Assembly (NCBI GenBank): GCA_037367405.1
Contig: JAZKJV010008266.1
Coordinates: 62,001-126,000 of the forward strand
Source of the DNA: Ottelia alismoides
Taxonomy: Eukaryota > Streptophyta > Magnoliopsida > Alismatales > Hydrocharitaceae
Direction: 5' to 3'
DNA length: 64,000 bases
Part shown: piece by piece, positions 35,587 through 46,689 of the stretch
Layout of the letters: the number at the start of each line of letters is the position of its first letter
Numbering within the stretch: the stretch's first letter is position 1
Position numbers and translations under genes: made by a program
The notes under the pieces: generated by a model
What the model was told of the DNA's origin: nothing
The model's input: the letters and a program-made list of their open reading frames with translations, nothing else
Databases searched by the model: none

Positions 35587-38360
35587 TCAAGATGGAGCAT
35601 AGATGTCAATCATGCTCAACTTGGACGAACACTTCCGGAATGGTCCTCTGAGCAATGCCTTGGTAAAGATATCTGTCGTTTGCTCTCATGAACTGACATG
35701 GGAGGTAGATATCAAACCCTTCTGAATCATATCTCTCGTGTAATGGCAATCTACCTCAATATGTTTTATTTTCTCATGGAATGCAGGGTTGTTTGCAATA
35801 TAGGGTAGCTTGATTATCACATTGTAACTGCATGGGTGAGGAATATCTATGTGCAAATCTGCTAAGACTGCTCGAACCCACATCATTTCTATACTTGCTT
35901 GTGCCATAGCCCTATATCCAGATTTGGCACTCAATCTAGCCACAACTGTTTGTTTCTTGCTTTTCCAAGAAACAAGAGAACTGCCAACAAACGCTGCAAA
36001 GTCCGAAGTAGACTTCCTATCCTTAGGATACGCTGCATAGTCAGCATCAACACATGTAGATAGAGAGAGAGTTGCTCCTTTCTTGAAAAGTAATCCTGCA
36101 CCTGTAGAAGATGTTAGATATCTCAATATCATGTATATAGCGTCCATATGTACTTGTCGAGGCTGCTCCATGAACTGACTCACTCGACTCACAACAAAGG
36201 AGATATCTAGTGTTGTAATAGTAACATAAAGGAGCTTTCCCACCATCTGTCTGTATCTCCTCTTATCAACCTCATATGTACCATCATCATATAACTTCAT
36301 GCTAGGATCCATAGGAGTAGTAGAAGGTCAAAACCCAATCATGCCTGCCTCAACAAGCATGTCTGTAGCATATTTTCTTTGGGTCATCACAGGACCCTGC
36401 GCATTCCTAGAAAATTCTAACCTTAAGAAATACCTTAGGGTGCCCATATCCTTAGTGACAAACTAACTGCCCAGAAATTCTTTTGCCATCTTTATTCCCT
36501 GCACATCATCTCCTGTAACAACTATATCATCAACATAAACCATGATAACAACTATACCTCTAGGTGTTCTCTGCTCAAATGGAAAATGATCTGCATTTGA
36601 TCTCTTGAACCCCTGCCGTTCAATCAGATTCGCGAGCTTCTGAAACCATGCCCTTGGGCTTTGTTTAAGTCCATATATTGCCTTATGGAGTATACAAACA
36701 TGTTGACACTCCCCCTCAACAACAAACCCCAGAGGCTGCTGCATGTATACCTCCTCCTGTAGATCTCTAAACAAAAATGTATTTTTAACATCTAGCTGAA
36801 ATAAGGGCCAGTCACGCACCACTGCAGCGGAAAGTAGAACACGTAAAGTGGAGTGAGGAGAAAGAGAAGAGAACGTGTCCATATAATCTACACCGTAGGT
36901 CCGAGTAAACCCACGTGCCACCAATCTTGCCTTGTAACGATCAAGGCTCCCATCTGCATGATATTTAACAATAAACACCCGTTTGCATCTGACAACAGAG
37001 GCGTCAGGAGGAGCAGACACCAAACTCCAGGTACCACGTGATTGCAAAGCAATTATCTCTTCCTCCAGAGCTAAACGCCAACGACTATCTTTCAAGGCCT
37101 CCTGGTAATTCCGTGGAATGTCCACGACAGATAGAGCAACTGCAAATTTCTGAAAATCCCCTGTCAGGCAATGAAAGGACACCTGGGAAGCAAGCGGATA
37201 TGGCACACATGTACGCTTTTGCTTCCTAATGGCAATGGGTATGTCCAGGTCCTCGGGAAATTCCTCCTGCAATGACCCCTGTACAGAATATCGCTAGACC
37301 CATCGTTAGAAAACTTGTTATCAGAACAAACCTGTGACGTGCTGTATGACTGTTGTCGATATCATGAGCAGAAGCTGACTGATGAGTATAGTATTTTGGT
37401 AAGGGTGGAACAATGGTCATAGGCTCCTTTGTAGAGGGAAGTGGTGGTGGTGGTGGAGGAGGAGGAGGAGGTGGTGTAACAGGTAGAGGAGACAACTGAC
37501 TCGTAGGAGGAGGTGGCATGTAGATTTCGGTATCAGACTGTGAAGAAGCCAACCTGTCACCTGTAGGAGAAATACATCAGAGACTCAAAAAATGTGACAT
37601 CAACACTGATGTAGTATTTCTTGCGTAATGGATCATAGCACCGGTATCCCTTCTGAATCTTGGAGTATCCAACAAACACATATTTAACTGCCCTAGGAGA
37701 GAGCTTGTCAAGACCTGGAGCCAACTGGTGAACAAATGCAATAGAGCCAAAGACACTAGGGAGTAGGAGAGAACAACTCCTCTCAGGGAAGGCTATAGAG
37801 AAAGGAATTTTCTCACCCAAGACAGACGGGGGCATGCGATTCACTAGATAACATGGAGTAAGAACAACATCACCTCAAAACGAATGTGCGGCACGACTCT
37901 GAATAAGCAGGGTCCAAGTGACATCAAGTAAATGTCGATGCTTTCTCTCTGCAACACCATTTTGTTGAGAAGTGTAAGCACATGATGTTTGATGAATTAT
38001 ACCACGGGAGGAAAAAATATGATAGTGCACGAGTACAAAATTCCAAAGCATTATCGGTCCTCACAAACTTCACAAACGGAGAGAAAACATTATGCACTTC
38101 ATTGATAAAAGTTTTGATCACATCCCATGCTTCAGATTTTTTCTTCAATAGAAACATCCATGACAAATGAGAAAAATCATCTACTGCAACAAGATAAAAC
38201 CTCTGTCCCTGATGATCAGGAACACGACTTGGACCCTAGATATTGACATGAACTAACTCAAAAAGGGAGCTACTGCTCCGACTCTGGCGACTGAGAAAAA
38301 CTGATCGATGATGCTTTCTGAACTGACACGCTTCACAATTGGTGCATTGCCCAGATATCT
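35587..38360 (-). pseudogene. copia pol, copy H: integrase, RT, RNase H
   Basis: Minus strand from 38360: integrase zinc-region end (CEACQF...), core [14 protein letters not shown], and C-terminus LDKLSPRAVKYVFVGYSK. A proline-rich linker follows (a run of 11 prolines near 37450). RT shows KAIYGLKQSPRAWFQKL and MVYVDDIVVTGDD. RNase H shows CVDADYAAYPKDRKSTSD and ends IDIYAPS at 35587. The RT block (37272-36463) is open for 269 codons. Stops and shifts lie near 37845, 37555, 37290, 36460 and 35685. The catalytic DxD/E set of integrase is only partly readable. Confidence 0.9.
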
Positions 38361-38560
38361 GAACTGCATAGCCCAGAGCTCATAGTTCGTTCCGTCCATC
38401 TTAACAATTGGTGCCGGACCTCTGACTCAATAAGGCTCATGAACTACATTGCTCAGAGCTCATAGTTCATCCCGTCCATCTTGACAATTGGTGCCGGACC
38501 TTTGAAGGCACTTGTGGCGAGTACATCGACTTTGTTTTCTTACATGTTGCCAGATGAAGA
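38361..38560 (-). repeat. Tandem duplicate of the gag N-terminus in copia H
   Basis: A block encoding GPAPIVKMDGTNYELWA appears twice in succession (about 38361-38430 and 38431-38510, + complement motif GTCCATCTT..ACAATTGGTGCC). The rest of gag and protease are missing, so this marks the deletion joint. Confidence 0.75.
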
Positions 38561-38591
38561 TCACATGGGTTTTGTAGACTGATAGATAGAT

Positions 38592-38647
38592 GTCTACACT
38601 GACATGTGAGGATTCGATTGCATATGTAGACTTATGCAATCAAATCC
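38592..38647 (-). promoter_or_regulatory. Conserved leader hairpin with loop complement (copy H)
   Basis: GGATTTGATTGCATA/TATGCAATCGAATCC forms 15 pairs with one wobble. The loop holds GTCTACA. TGTAGAC is at 38598-38592, 11 nt past the stem. Position 9 is T-A here and G-C in copies B and F, a compensated change. Confidence 0.8.
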
Positions 38648-38978
38648 ATCAACCGAAGCGAACGAAGAGAGTGAACGACAGAAGAGGGGGCCTACGACTG
38701 TGGAGGCCGGCGGCTTGGCGGCAGCGGTGGAGAGGCCCAAGTAGGCCTGGCGGTGCCGGGAGGGTGGAGGGGTGGCAGGCTGGCACACTAAGGATATGCG
38801 CGGGGAGGGAAGGCGGGCTGGCGGCACTGATGGAAAGGAGGGGGGGGCTGGCATGCGGCGACACCAAGAGAGGGGTGGCTAGCGTGCGACGACGTCGAGA
38901 AAGGGGAGAGGGGACTGGCAAGTGTGGATTTGGGTAAAAGTATACGAGCTACAGTCTAGGACCGCCGCTCTGATACCA

Positions 38979-39134
38979 TGTTGGAAGAAATGAGTGCGTT
39001 GTTTATTTCTGAGAACCCTATGCTCTCTTATATAGAGGAGAGTCCTATGGGTAAATTACATATGATGGATACAAAGAAATAAAATAAAGAAAAAAGGTAC
39101 ACAGAGAATATGGAAATATATAAATATCTCTACA
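38979..39134 (-). repeat. 5' LTR of copia copy H
   Basis: On the minus strand it begins TGTAGAGATATT and ends TTCCAACA, followed immediately by the primer-binding site (CTCTGATACCA on + at 38968-38978). Confidence 0.92.
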
Positions 39135-40307
39135 TTTATTATGAATCCTATTCACATAATTAATTCTTCTAAGGGAATTACAACTCTATTTATAATAGAG
39201 TGTTTATTTTAATTGGATCTAATTAATTTAATCATATTAAATTAACTATCAATCCAATTCAACCAACAAACATTTAAGGTTTGCTTGGTACCAGTATATA
39301 GTATACACCCTCACAAGTACATATTATTTTGTATTTTAATAATTAGAATACAACTTGACTTACTCATATTACTTTTTCGTCAAAAATAGATCCGGCCATA
39401 ACACACGAGTTATGCTGGGAGGGAGCATTTCTTTGACATGCAAGGTGGTAATTAGTATACCAAGGTAGCATACCCGGACTGGATACCTTCAGCATTCCGA
39501 TTGAGACAACACATAATAATGTCAATGTACTTGCAGTTCTATCGATTAACTTTGATGACCAGCATTATACTATATAGTAATAACTCGGAAATCTTAGGCA
39601 TCTTAAAACATTTTTGAGATCTTAATTTCTAAGCATATCAAGCAACCGTGTTTTGCATGTAAAACTTGTCCTACACTACAACTATTGTAGGACAACCTAG
39701 GATTTTCATGAAACATTCATTCAATGACCATTGATTATTAATCAATTATTTTTATAAATATTAAGCATCAATTTTAGTGAGGATAAATTTATAATTTCCA
39801 TGATTTTCATTGAATGATAAACATATTAAGCAAGAAGATTAAATGATCGAACCTGACCCATTTCCACCAAATATTAAATATCTAGGGTAAAGTCGGAATC
39901 ACGCGAAATAAATTCGAGCGGTTTGCTGGTTTGATTCTCTTATTTAATCCAAGTGTTTATTTTATTTTTCATGACAGGAAAACAATAAGGAACAATTAAT
40001 TTCTTATAGATCCGTGAATACATGCAAAAACAATTTCGTAGCGGGAACTCTTTGAATTTTCATTCATGTATTTTTGGTGCCAACAACTGGCTACTATTAT
40101 TAGGATATATTTAGAAATTCTAAATACATGTTAATAACCAAAAACACGCCTAAACAATGCACAAACATGGGGTTTTTATTTTAACGAAAAACGAATTTGA
40201 AACTTGCATCGCATACAAAACAACGAGTCCTGTGCATCCGAAATACAAAACCTTGTTCATATATGGTTTTGGATCACATCCAAGACCTGAACCTTGCTCT
40301 GATACCA
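39135..40307 (-). other. AT-rich leader/gag region of element E, ending at a primer-binding site
   Basis: No gag domain is readable. At 40296-40307 the minus strand reads TGGTATCAGAGC, a tRNA-Met primer-binding site oriented like the element E integrase. This suggests 39135-40307 is the 5' internal part of element E. Confidence 0.5.
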
Positions 40308-42800
40308 CTTTAAGGCTATGGGAATAGCTTAAGCGCATCACAGAAGCGTAAAGATCGCATCCATTGCGATCGGGAGCGACTAGTCAAACTAGTTGCTCGG
40401 GACAACGTAATTTAAAACATTTAAAGAGATAAAACCACATGATTCGAGAACACTTCTCGAATCGTTTCACATAAGCACAACGAAGATATAAGAATACCGC
40501 TTTAAGCGTGGTTGCGATCGATGTCTCTAAAGGAAGAGATACCTATCTCAAGTACGACCCAACAGAGGAGACACTTGCGAGTGTGTTGATGAGATGCGGG
40601 CTTCTCGCAATCCAAGATGAAGATCTAAGCAACATCTCCTGATTTTATCACACTAAATCTGATGTCTTCTTCACCAACATAGCACCGAAGAAGATGGAGA
40701 TCCATGAGCGATTGAAGCGGCGACCCGACGTAGCGATGACGACGACTTTCTCTAGTACAAGGGGTGAGTGACCTCACTTGAGAGAGAGATGGGGGCATGA
40801 CAATGAGAGAGATAGAGGCTTGCAAAGTGTTGTTGTAAAGAAGAGCTAGGGTTGCCTCTTCTTTTGTAGTATTTTGGAAGACCATGGATCACAGTCCATG
40901 TGCAACACAAAATCAATAGTTAAGATTGATTTGTTTTGCTATTCAATGACCATGATTTTGTAGCATAAAAATACAATAATAATTAATTTAAATCAAATTA
41001 AATATATTGCATTATCAACAATATAGCTTAATTTGACTAATCCAATCAACATACGAGGATTAGGAAGAGGTTAGCCACCTTCTATATATGGAGGGAACAA
41101 CCATCTTGAAATAGTCAAGGGTGTCCGTCCACCCTCCATTTTTAGAAAGGTGGCTCCCCCTTCCAATTATGTGAGATTTAATATCTTACATAATCCTTTA
41201 TTTATTTGCAACAACTTTTGTTGCAAATTAGTTCACAAAAATAATTTCAAATTAATTTTGTGAACATTGCAATCATGCCATCATATTCATACATCTAAAA
41301 TAAAATGTAAATTATATTTTCAATTAATTGTTCAATTTGATCCAATTCACATCAACAATTAATTCGTAAATACTATTTACAATAAGCTCTCTCAACTATA
41401 TTATAAATCACATACATATATATGATTAATATGGATAACGCTATCCACATTAGTCATATCCTTTATAATTAAATCATATTTAATTATAATGGATCTTCAT
41501 TCACATATATGAATCATATTCATATGTAATTCATGATAAATAAATCACATTTAATTGTCAAATTTTCAATGCTTTGACACTATTCAACAATGGAATTATT
41601 CTTGAACTCTTTCAAGAATAATGCGCTTTCTCACGGATACTTGGAGATACGGACATGGTGATTGTATGTTCCACGTATAGTGACTTGAACATTAAGATCA
41701 CATCTCAAATTCTGATCTCGAGGACCTTTCAAAGTTGCTTGATTAAATCAAAGCCGTAAATCTAATCTTCACATTGCATCTAATTCATATTCAGATTAAT
41801 GTCTAACACTTGGACTAATATTTGATTACTTCTCTACGAAGAGGAGTCACTGAAATCCAGACATGTTTCATTACTTCCTCGGAATGGAAGCGTCATGTTT
41901 ATACAATTATTTATGATCACATCACCCTCGAGTATTCCTAATATGTGTACTTCCTGCATACTAAAAGACCTAGAGTAAACTTGAAGTTTTAGATCATTTT
42001 TAAACTGTCTTCTTTGGTATTTTATCATTAAGTTTCTCATTCAATCATTGGGAGTTGGTTTCGATAATATGCTTTCCAAAAGCATATATCATACCTACAA
42101 ATTCTTGTCTTGCTTCCAAAGAAAGACGACCATGCATGGAATTTGATCAGTCCCAATACCTCATGTGTGCACTCATGTCTTCCAGTCGTACAATGGACTT
42201 GTATGATTCCTTTGAGAGATCGTATTACTCATATTCCCTTATATACACACACTAACTCGTCAGTGTATAGACTTTAATTTGGTCATCAACCTATCGGTCT
42301 GCCAAATGTGCATACTCAGATATATAGTAACACATCTGTCTTCGGTAAGAGGATGCATGCCTATATCGTAACAGTATATGATATAGGTCTTGGTTATCTC
42401 GATTACTTTAAGTCAACTCTTTTACCTAACTTATCTGACGCCTCCAAATCTCTATTCCTATGTAGACGACCTGTATCAAGAGGTCAAGCATATATCAACC
42501 TTTAGGGAAGGATTGCCATCTCCTTCTTAGGCTGGAGATCATCTCTTAACAATCATTTAACGGTGCTTGATGAGTCCTCAATATAACTCTTTAGATATCA
42601 TCCAAGTGTCTTCCTCTATGATTTAACCATTTAATCAACAGCTCTATGATCATTAAGATGGCCATGGTACATAACCCTAATTCTACCGAGGGACCTTCTA
42701 AGTGCATTCATTCATTTAATCATAGACAAGGAGTGAAATAAATCAATAACTCTTATTGATATGTCAAAGATTACAAAAACATTTATTGTAGAAATGGTTC
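40308..42800 (-). other. Possible long LTR of element E; no gene
   Basis: AT-rich, non-coding, adjacent to the primer-binding site on the side where a 5' LTR is expected. No second copy is in the window and no clean TG...CA border was seen, so the LTR call is unproven. Confidence 0.35.
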
Positions 42801-43666
42801 GTCTCGGGCTCACATGGCTAACACTCTTATGCTACCACACCACCTCCTCATGTGGTTCATCTTACGCCCACCTCAACCACATCTGCCACCTCCACCGCCC
42901 CTACCTCATACTATGGAGCCTACTACTTTGGTTTAATTTTTGCCACATTTTTACATTCTAGGCCACCTTATGTACCCTTTGCTCATAGGTCTTCCCCGTC
43001 ATCCAACATGCCCCAGGTATGTTCTGTGTACTTTGTTTCTATTGATAGCACTGGTGTTTTGTGTATATAGCAGGCTACTTACAGGACGAGCAGGTCCCTC
43101 CTCAGGAGGCTAGTTGACATGATGCAGATGATATAACGGACCTTAATTTGCTCATTGCTCTCCAGAAACTGAGGTGGATGTGTGCTACATAACTTCTCGC
43201 GGCCCACGTTTCTTTGGGATGTTTTTCATTGGATTTCAAGAGGTTTGTTGTGGGTCTCTCAACTGTAGAGATCCCATGAAGATGTCAGGAGGCTATGCAT
43301 GGCAGTCAGTAGTGTCCTGCTATACTGGATGAGATGGCAATGCTCCAGTCGTGTGGCATATGGAGCTTGATTATTGCCCCGACAAAGGCATCCATGGTTA
43401 GCTATGAATGGTTGTTTAGAGTAAAGCATTGTGCATATGGCATCGTTGATCTCTACAAGGCTAGGCTTGTCGCTCGGGGATTCACCCAGACGTATGGTGT
43501 GGACTATCAGGCTTGTTCTTTTTAGTGGTACATCATTATACACTTTGGATCCTTTTCTGTTGCAATGATATGCGACTGATCCATGTCTCAGCTGGATGTG
43601 AAGAAATATTTTTTATATGATGATTTGCAAGAGGAGGTCTATATGCAACAATCACCTAGGTAGGCT

Positions 43667-43892
43667 CAAGGCCCTAAATGTCGGTTTCGGTCACCATTTC
43701 GGTATCGACCAGAATAGAATTTCGATGGAATTTCAGTGGAATTTCGACCGAAATTTCGGTCATTTCGGTCATTTTTTGTATTAGGACCCCCATATTTCAG
43801 TCATTTCGGTCATTTCGGTCGAATTTCGATTTCGACTGGATATCGATATTCGACAGAAATTCGACCGATTTTCGTTGAAATTTGAGGCCATG
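43667..43892. mobile_element. hAT-type MITE, copy 2 (226 bp)
   Basis: Runs from CAAGGCCCTAAATGTC to AAATTTGAGGCCATG, the reverse orientation of copy 1. Flanked by the 8-bp duplication GGTAGGCT (43659-43666 and 43893-43900). The duplicated bases belong to the copia RT around it. Confidence 0.87.
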
Positions 43893-45061
43893 GGTAGGCT
43901 GCTGAGGGGAGTGTCAGAAGGTTTGCATACTTCATAAGGCTATATATAGCCTTAAGCAGAGTCTCATTTCCTGATTCCAAAAGCTGTCGGACTTGATAGA
44001 ACAACAAGGCTTCAGAAGATCAACTGCAAATTGCTCACTATTTGTTCAGAGGATTTAGAGAGGTATCATTGTCATTCTGATCTATGTTGACGATATCATT
44101 ATTACATGAGCTGATGTACATGGTATTAGTGTGGCTAAGGAGTTTCTTGGACAACAGTTTATCACCAAGGACCTTGTCTATTTATGATACTTCCTAAGGT
44201 TTGCTTTCACCGAGAACCAACAAGGTCTTATGATGACCCATAGAAAGTACCCATAGAAAGTACGTTATAGATCTTCTTTTAGAGATAAGCATGGCAGATT
44301 GCAGACCCAATACTACTCCCATGGACCCCATCATGAAACTATTTGATGATGTTATAGAGAAGGTGGATAAGAGGAGATATATGGAGCTTGTTGGGAAGCT
44401 CCTCTACATGACTACTACTAGGACATACATCTCCTTTGTTGTGAGCAAAGTGAGTATGTTTATAGAGTAACTCTGACATGCACACATGGATGCGGTTTAC
44501 ATGATTTTAAGATACTGAAGTCCTCTCCCGATACTGGATTGTTTTTTAGCAAAGGGATATCCCTTGCCATCACAATGTATGCTGACACAGACTATGCAAG
44601 ATGTCCCAAAGACATGAAATCTACCTATGGCTTTGATGTGTTCATAGGGAGCTCTTTGGTGTTGTGAAAGAGCAAGAAGCACATCGTGGTGGCTAGGTCT
44701 GCACCTACGACACCAAGAAGCATAGCTCTTTGGTGTTGTGGATGAGCAAGAAGAAGACCACGGTTGCTCTTTGGTGCTCATAGAGAGCTATTTGACGCAC
44801 TTCTTCCCATGCATCTACTATGTGACAATCATGCTGCATTTTTTATTGCCAACAATCCAACATTCCATGAGAGCATGAAACATATCGAGGTGGATTGCTA
44901 CGACACTAGAGGTATGGTACCAAAGGTCTTCATCTACATCCCATCATAGCTCATGAGAACATAATGCAAAAATTTTCATCAAATCTCTAGCTTGGGGACC
45001 ATTCAAGAACTGGTCTTCCCAGCTGAGCATAATACATATCTATGCTCATGTTTGAGGGGGG

Positions 45062-45274
45062 TGTTATAGGGAATAATATCTATGTATTTCTTATCTCCTT
45101 TTTATGTAATTTCCTCATCAGTTATTTGCCCTCTAGAGTCTCTTATCTATATAAGAGAACCCTATGGTCATTGCGGTGACTCCCGTCTCGGGAGTGCACC
45201 CTATTTTTCATCAAAAAAATAAAATAACCCTATGACCACAAAATAAACTTATAATTCACTTCTTTCCGTACACA
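45062..45274 (+). repeat. 3' LTR of copia copy I, split by a LINE tail
   Basis: A diverged member of the family: it keeps TTTATGTAATTTCC and TATATAAGAGAACCCTATGG, then is interrupted at 45167. It resumes after 45234 and ends near CGTACACA. Confidence 0.7.
45167..45225 (+). mobile_element. 5'-truncated LINE tail (59 bp) with 9-bp target-site duplication
   Basis: The hairpin GGTGACTCCCG/CGGGAGTGCACC and an A-rich tail match the 3' end of the LINE at 12108-14764. AACCCTATG flanks it at 45158-45166 and 45226-45234. Confidence 0.8.
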
Positions 45275-45810
45275 TGGATGACGATCCTGTGGCTTCAAAA
45301 ATGTTTACATTGATGATGATCCTTTGGCTTCAAAATTTTTTCAAGATATGTTTTTTAATGTTTGAGAAGATGAGTAATGTCAAGGGGAACATTAAGGATA
45401 TTCCCACCATACATGATGTCATAATAACCTTTGGACATCTTCCATGGAGTCAGAAGAAATTGTGGTTGCAGTGGTTCGATATCAGCATGGCATTCACATG
45501 TATGATACCTAATATACAAATATTTTACGATGTCCCAGTCACTACTAATTATTCTAATATTCTAGCAGTGTCCCTCAATCATGGGTGGGTTTTCAAGTGA
45601 AAAACCACGTTTGCAACCACGAAGATATGGTATTGCTAACCATTAACTGCAAATGCAAGGTTTTCATGCTATATTCTGGCCATTTTGTAGATATAGAATA
45701 TCGTGCTTGGTCTGCTATTTTGTTTGTTAAGCTATTTTCCCTGGAATGTACTTGTACCCATCATTACTATTTTATTGATGTAATTTGTCATCGGTTTTGT
45801 TCATTGACAG
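45275..45810 (+). other. SOS1 intron sequence before exon
   Basis: Two open frames (45274-45600, 45585-45818) have no domain. The segment ends in a pyrimidine-rich tract and TTGACAG, the splice acceptor. Confidence 0.5.
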
Positions 45811-45864
45811 CGAGCTAGTGACAGAGCAAATCCTTCTAATCTCAAGCCAGAAGTTGGCACTCTT
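45811..45864 (+). CDS. SOS1: SOS1/NHX7 small internal exon (18 codons)
   Basis: Codons read RASDRANPSNLKPEVGTL between TTGACAG and GTAAGT. In plant SOS1 proteins this variable loop, ending in ...GTL/M, follows LSLSVK and precedes FVFFTGG. Phase 0 at both ends fits the neighbouring exons. KPEVGT agrees with my memory of the grass protein. Confidence 0.85.
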
Positions 45865-45951
45865 GTAAGTGATATTGATATATATATGCTCATGGGGTTT
45901 CTTGTAAAGCACGATTGTTGCAAGTTCTAATGAAGGCTACATGATATGCAG

Positions 45952-46058
45952 TTTGTTTTTTTACTGGAGGAATTGTTTTTTTCACACTGATTGTGAATGG
46001 ATCAACTACGCAGTTCATACTGCATTTTCTGAAAATGGACAAGCTTTCAGCAGAGAAG
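45952..46058 (+). CDS. SOS1: SOS1/NHX7 internal exon, one base short
   Basis: Between ATGCAG and AAG|GTCGC. The reading is FVF then, after one missing T in a T run (45956-45962), FTGGIVFFTLIVNGSTTQFILHF followed by LKMDKLSAEK. The exon is 107 bp where 108 is expected. The next SOS1 residues (RRILDYTKYEM in relatives) are not found downstream in the window. Either the gene is decaying, or the T run carries a sequence error. Confidence 0.85.
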
Positions 46059-46689
46059 GTCGCATTTTATGGTCGCATTAATATTTTCTTCTCTGTTTCA
46101 TCATCTGTTTTCTTTTTTTTCTCATGAAGTCCTAGTTAACTTGCACTGCTCCTTGGTAAATTTAAAAGTATCATGGTTGGAGCGTTTGCAATCGGTTAGT
46201 GAGGTGCTTACGTAGTTGTTGTGTACAAACTTATCATTGGTGTGACCCATTTCAAGCCACCATCAAATCATATCATTTGACATAATGCAAGTAAAACAAC
46301 AGTTGGGCCCAAAAGAATGGACAGAATTTTAATTTGTTAGGATGTCTTCAATGCCAACTTTTCTGTTATATTCAGAGTGATTTTATGACATCTCTGCATC
46401 ATTCTATGCGAAACCCATCATCTGAAGTGGGGGTCTCTTTTTCCAATGCATTTATTTGTCGATCCACCTACTTTATGGATATCCGTCTATACGTGGGTAT
46501 TATTTTTTACATATAGGATCAGATCTAACTATTGTATCCTTTGTGCCACATTTTTGCCACAAGAAACACATATCCGCTATCACCTCATGGACCAAGCCCG
46601 GGTGTAGTTCGTGCATGCTTGTGTCATGTGATTGTCTTGATTGCTTTCTTATTTATTCGGTTTGTGTTTGATTTTCGCTACATGTAACA
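46059..46689 (+). other. Presumed SOS1 intron sequence, no element recognised
   Basis: Starts GTCGCA after the exon. No next exon and no transposon domain was seen. Confidence 0.5.

Larger units (their letters stand above)
35424..39134 (-). mobile_element. copia copy H, both LTRs present, gag-protease deleted
   Basis: LTRs of 156 bp at 35424-35579 (3') and 38979-39134 (5') differ at about eight positions by eye. Between them the minus strand has a primer-binding site, GC-rich leader, hairpin, two short copies of the gag N-terminus, then integrase, RT and RNase H. Flanks (ATTTT and TTTAT) do not give a convincing duplication. It sits inside element E. Confidence 0.92.
42838..45274 (+). mobile_element. 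copia copy I, 5'-truncated and heavily decayed
   Basis: Starts in the proline/serine linker (PPYVPFAHRSSPSSNMPQVCS), passes RT (VKHCAYGIVDLYKARLVARG; a YVDDI region near 44090) and RNase H (LCDNHAAFFIANNPTFHE). It ends at a 3' LTR beginning TGTTATAGGGAATA (45062) after TTGAGGGGGG. It contains MITE 2 (43667-43892), and its LTR holds a LINE tail. No frame longer than about 65 codons survives. Confidence 0.82.
20980..45810 (+). other. SOS1: Giant SOS1 intron (24.8 kb) filled with nested transposons
   Basis: Begins GTAAGT at 20980 and ends TTGACAG at 45810, joining ...LSLSVK to RASD... in phase 0 as in other plant SOS1 proteins. It contains a MULE fragment, three LINE insertions or fragments, a palindromic LTR insertion, five copies of one copia family, another copia and two MITEs. 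Whether it is still spliced cannot be told from sequence. Confidence 0.8.

Noticed and set aside
40308..42800. Firm call of a 2.5-kb LTR for element E
   Set aside because: No second copy in the window and no clear TG...CA border; kept only as a possibility.
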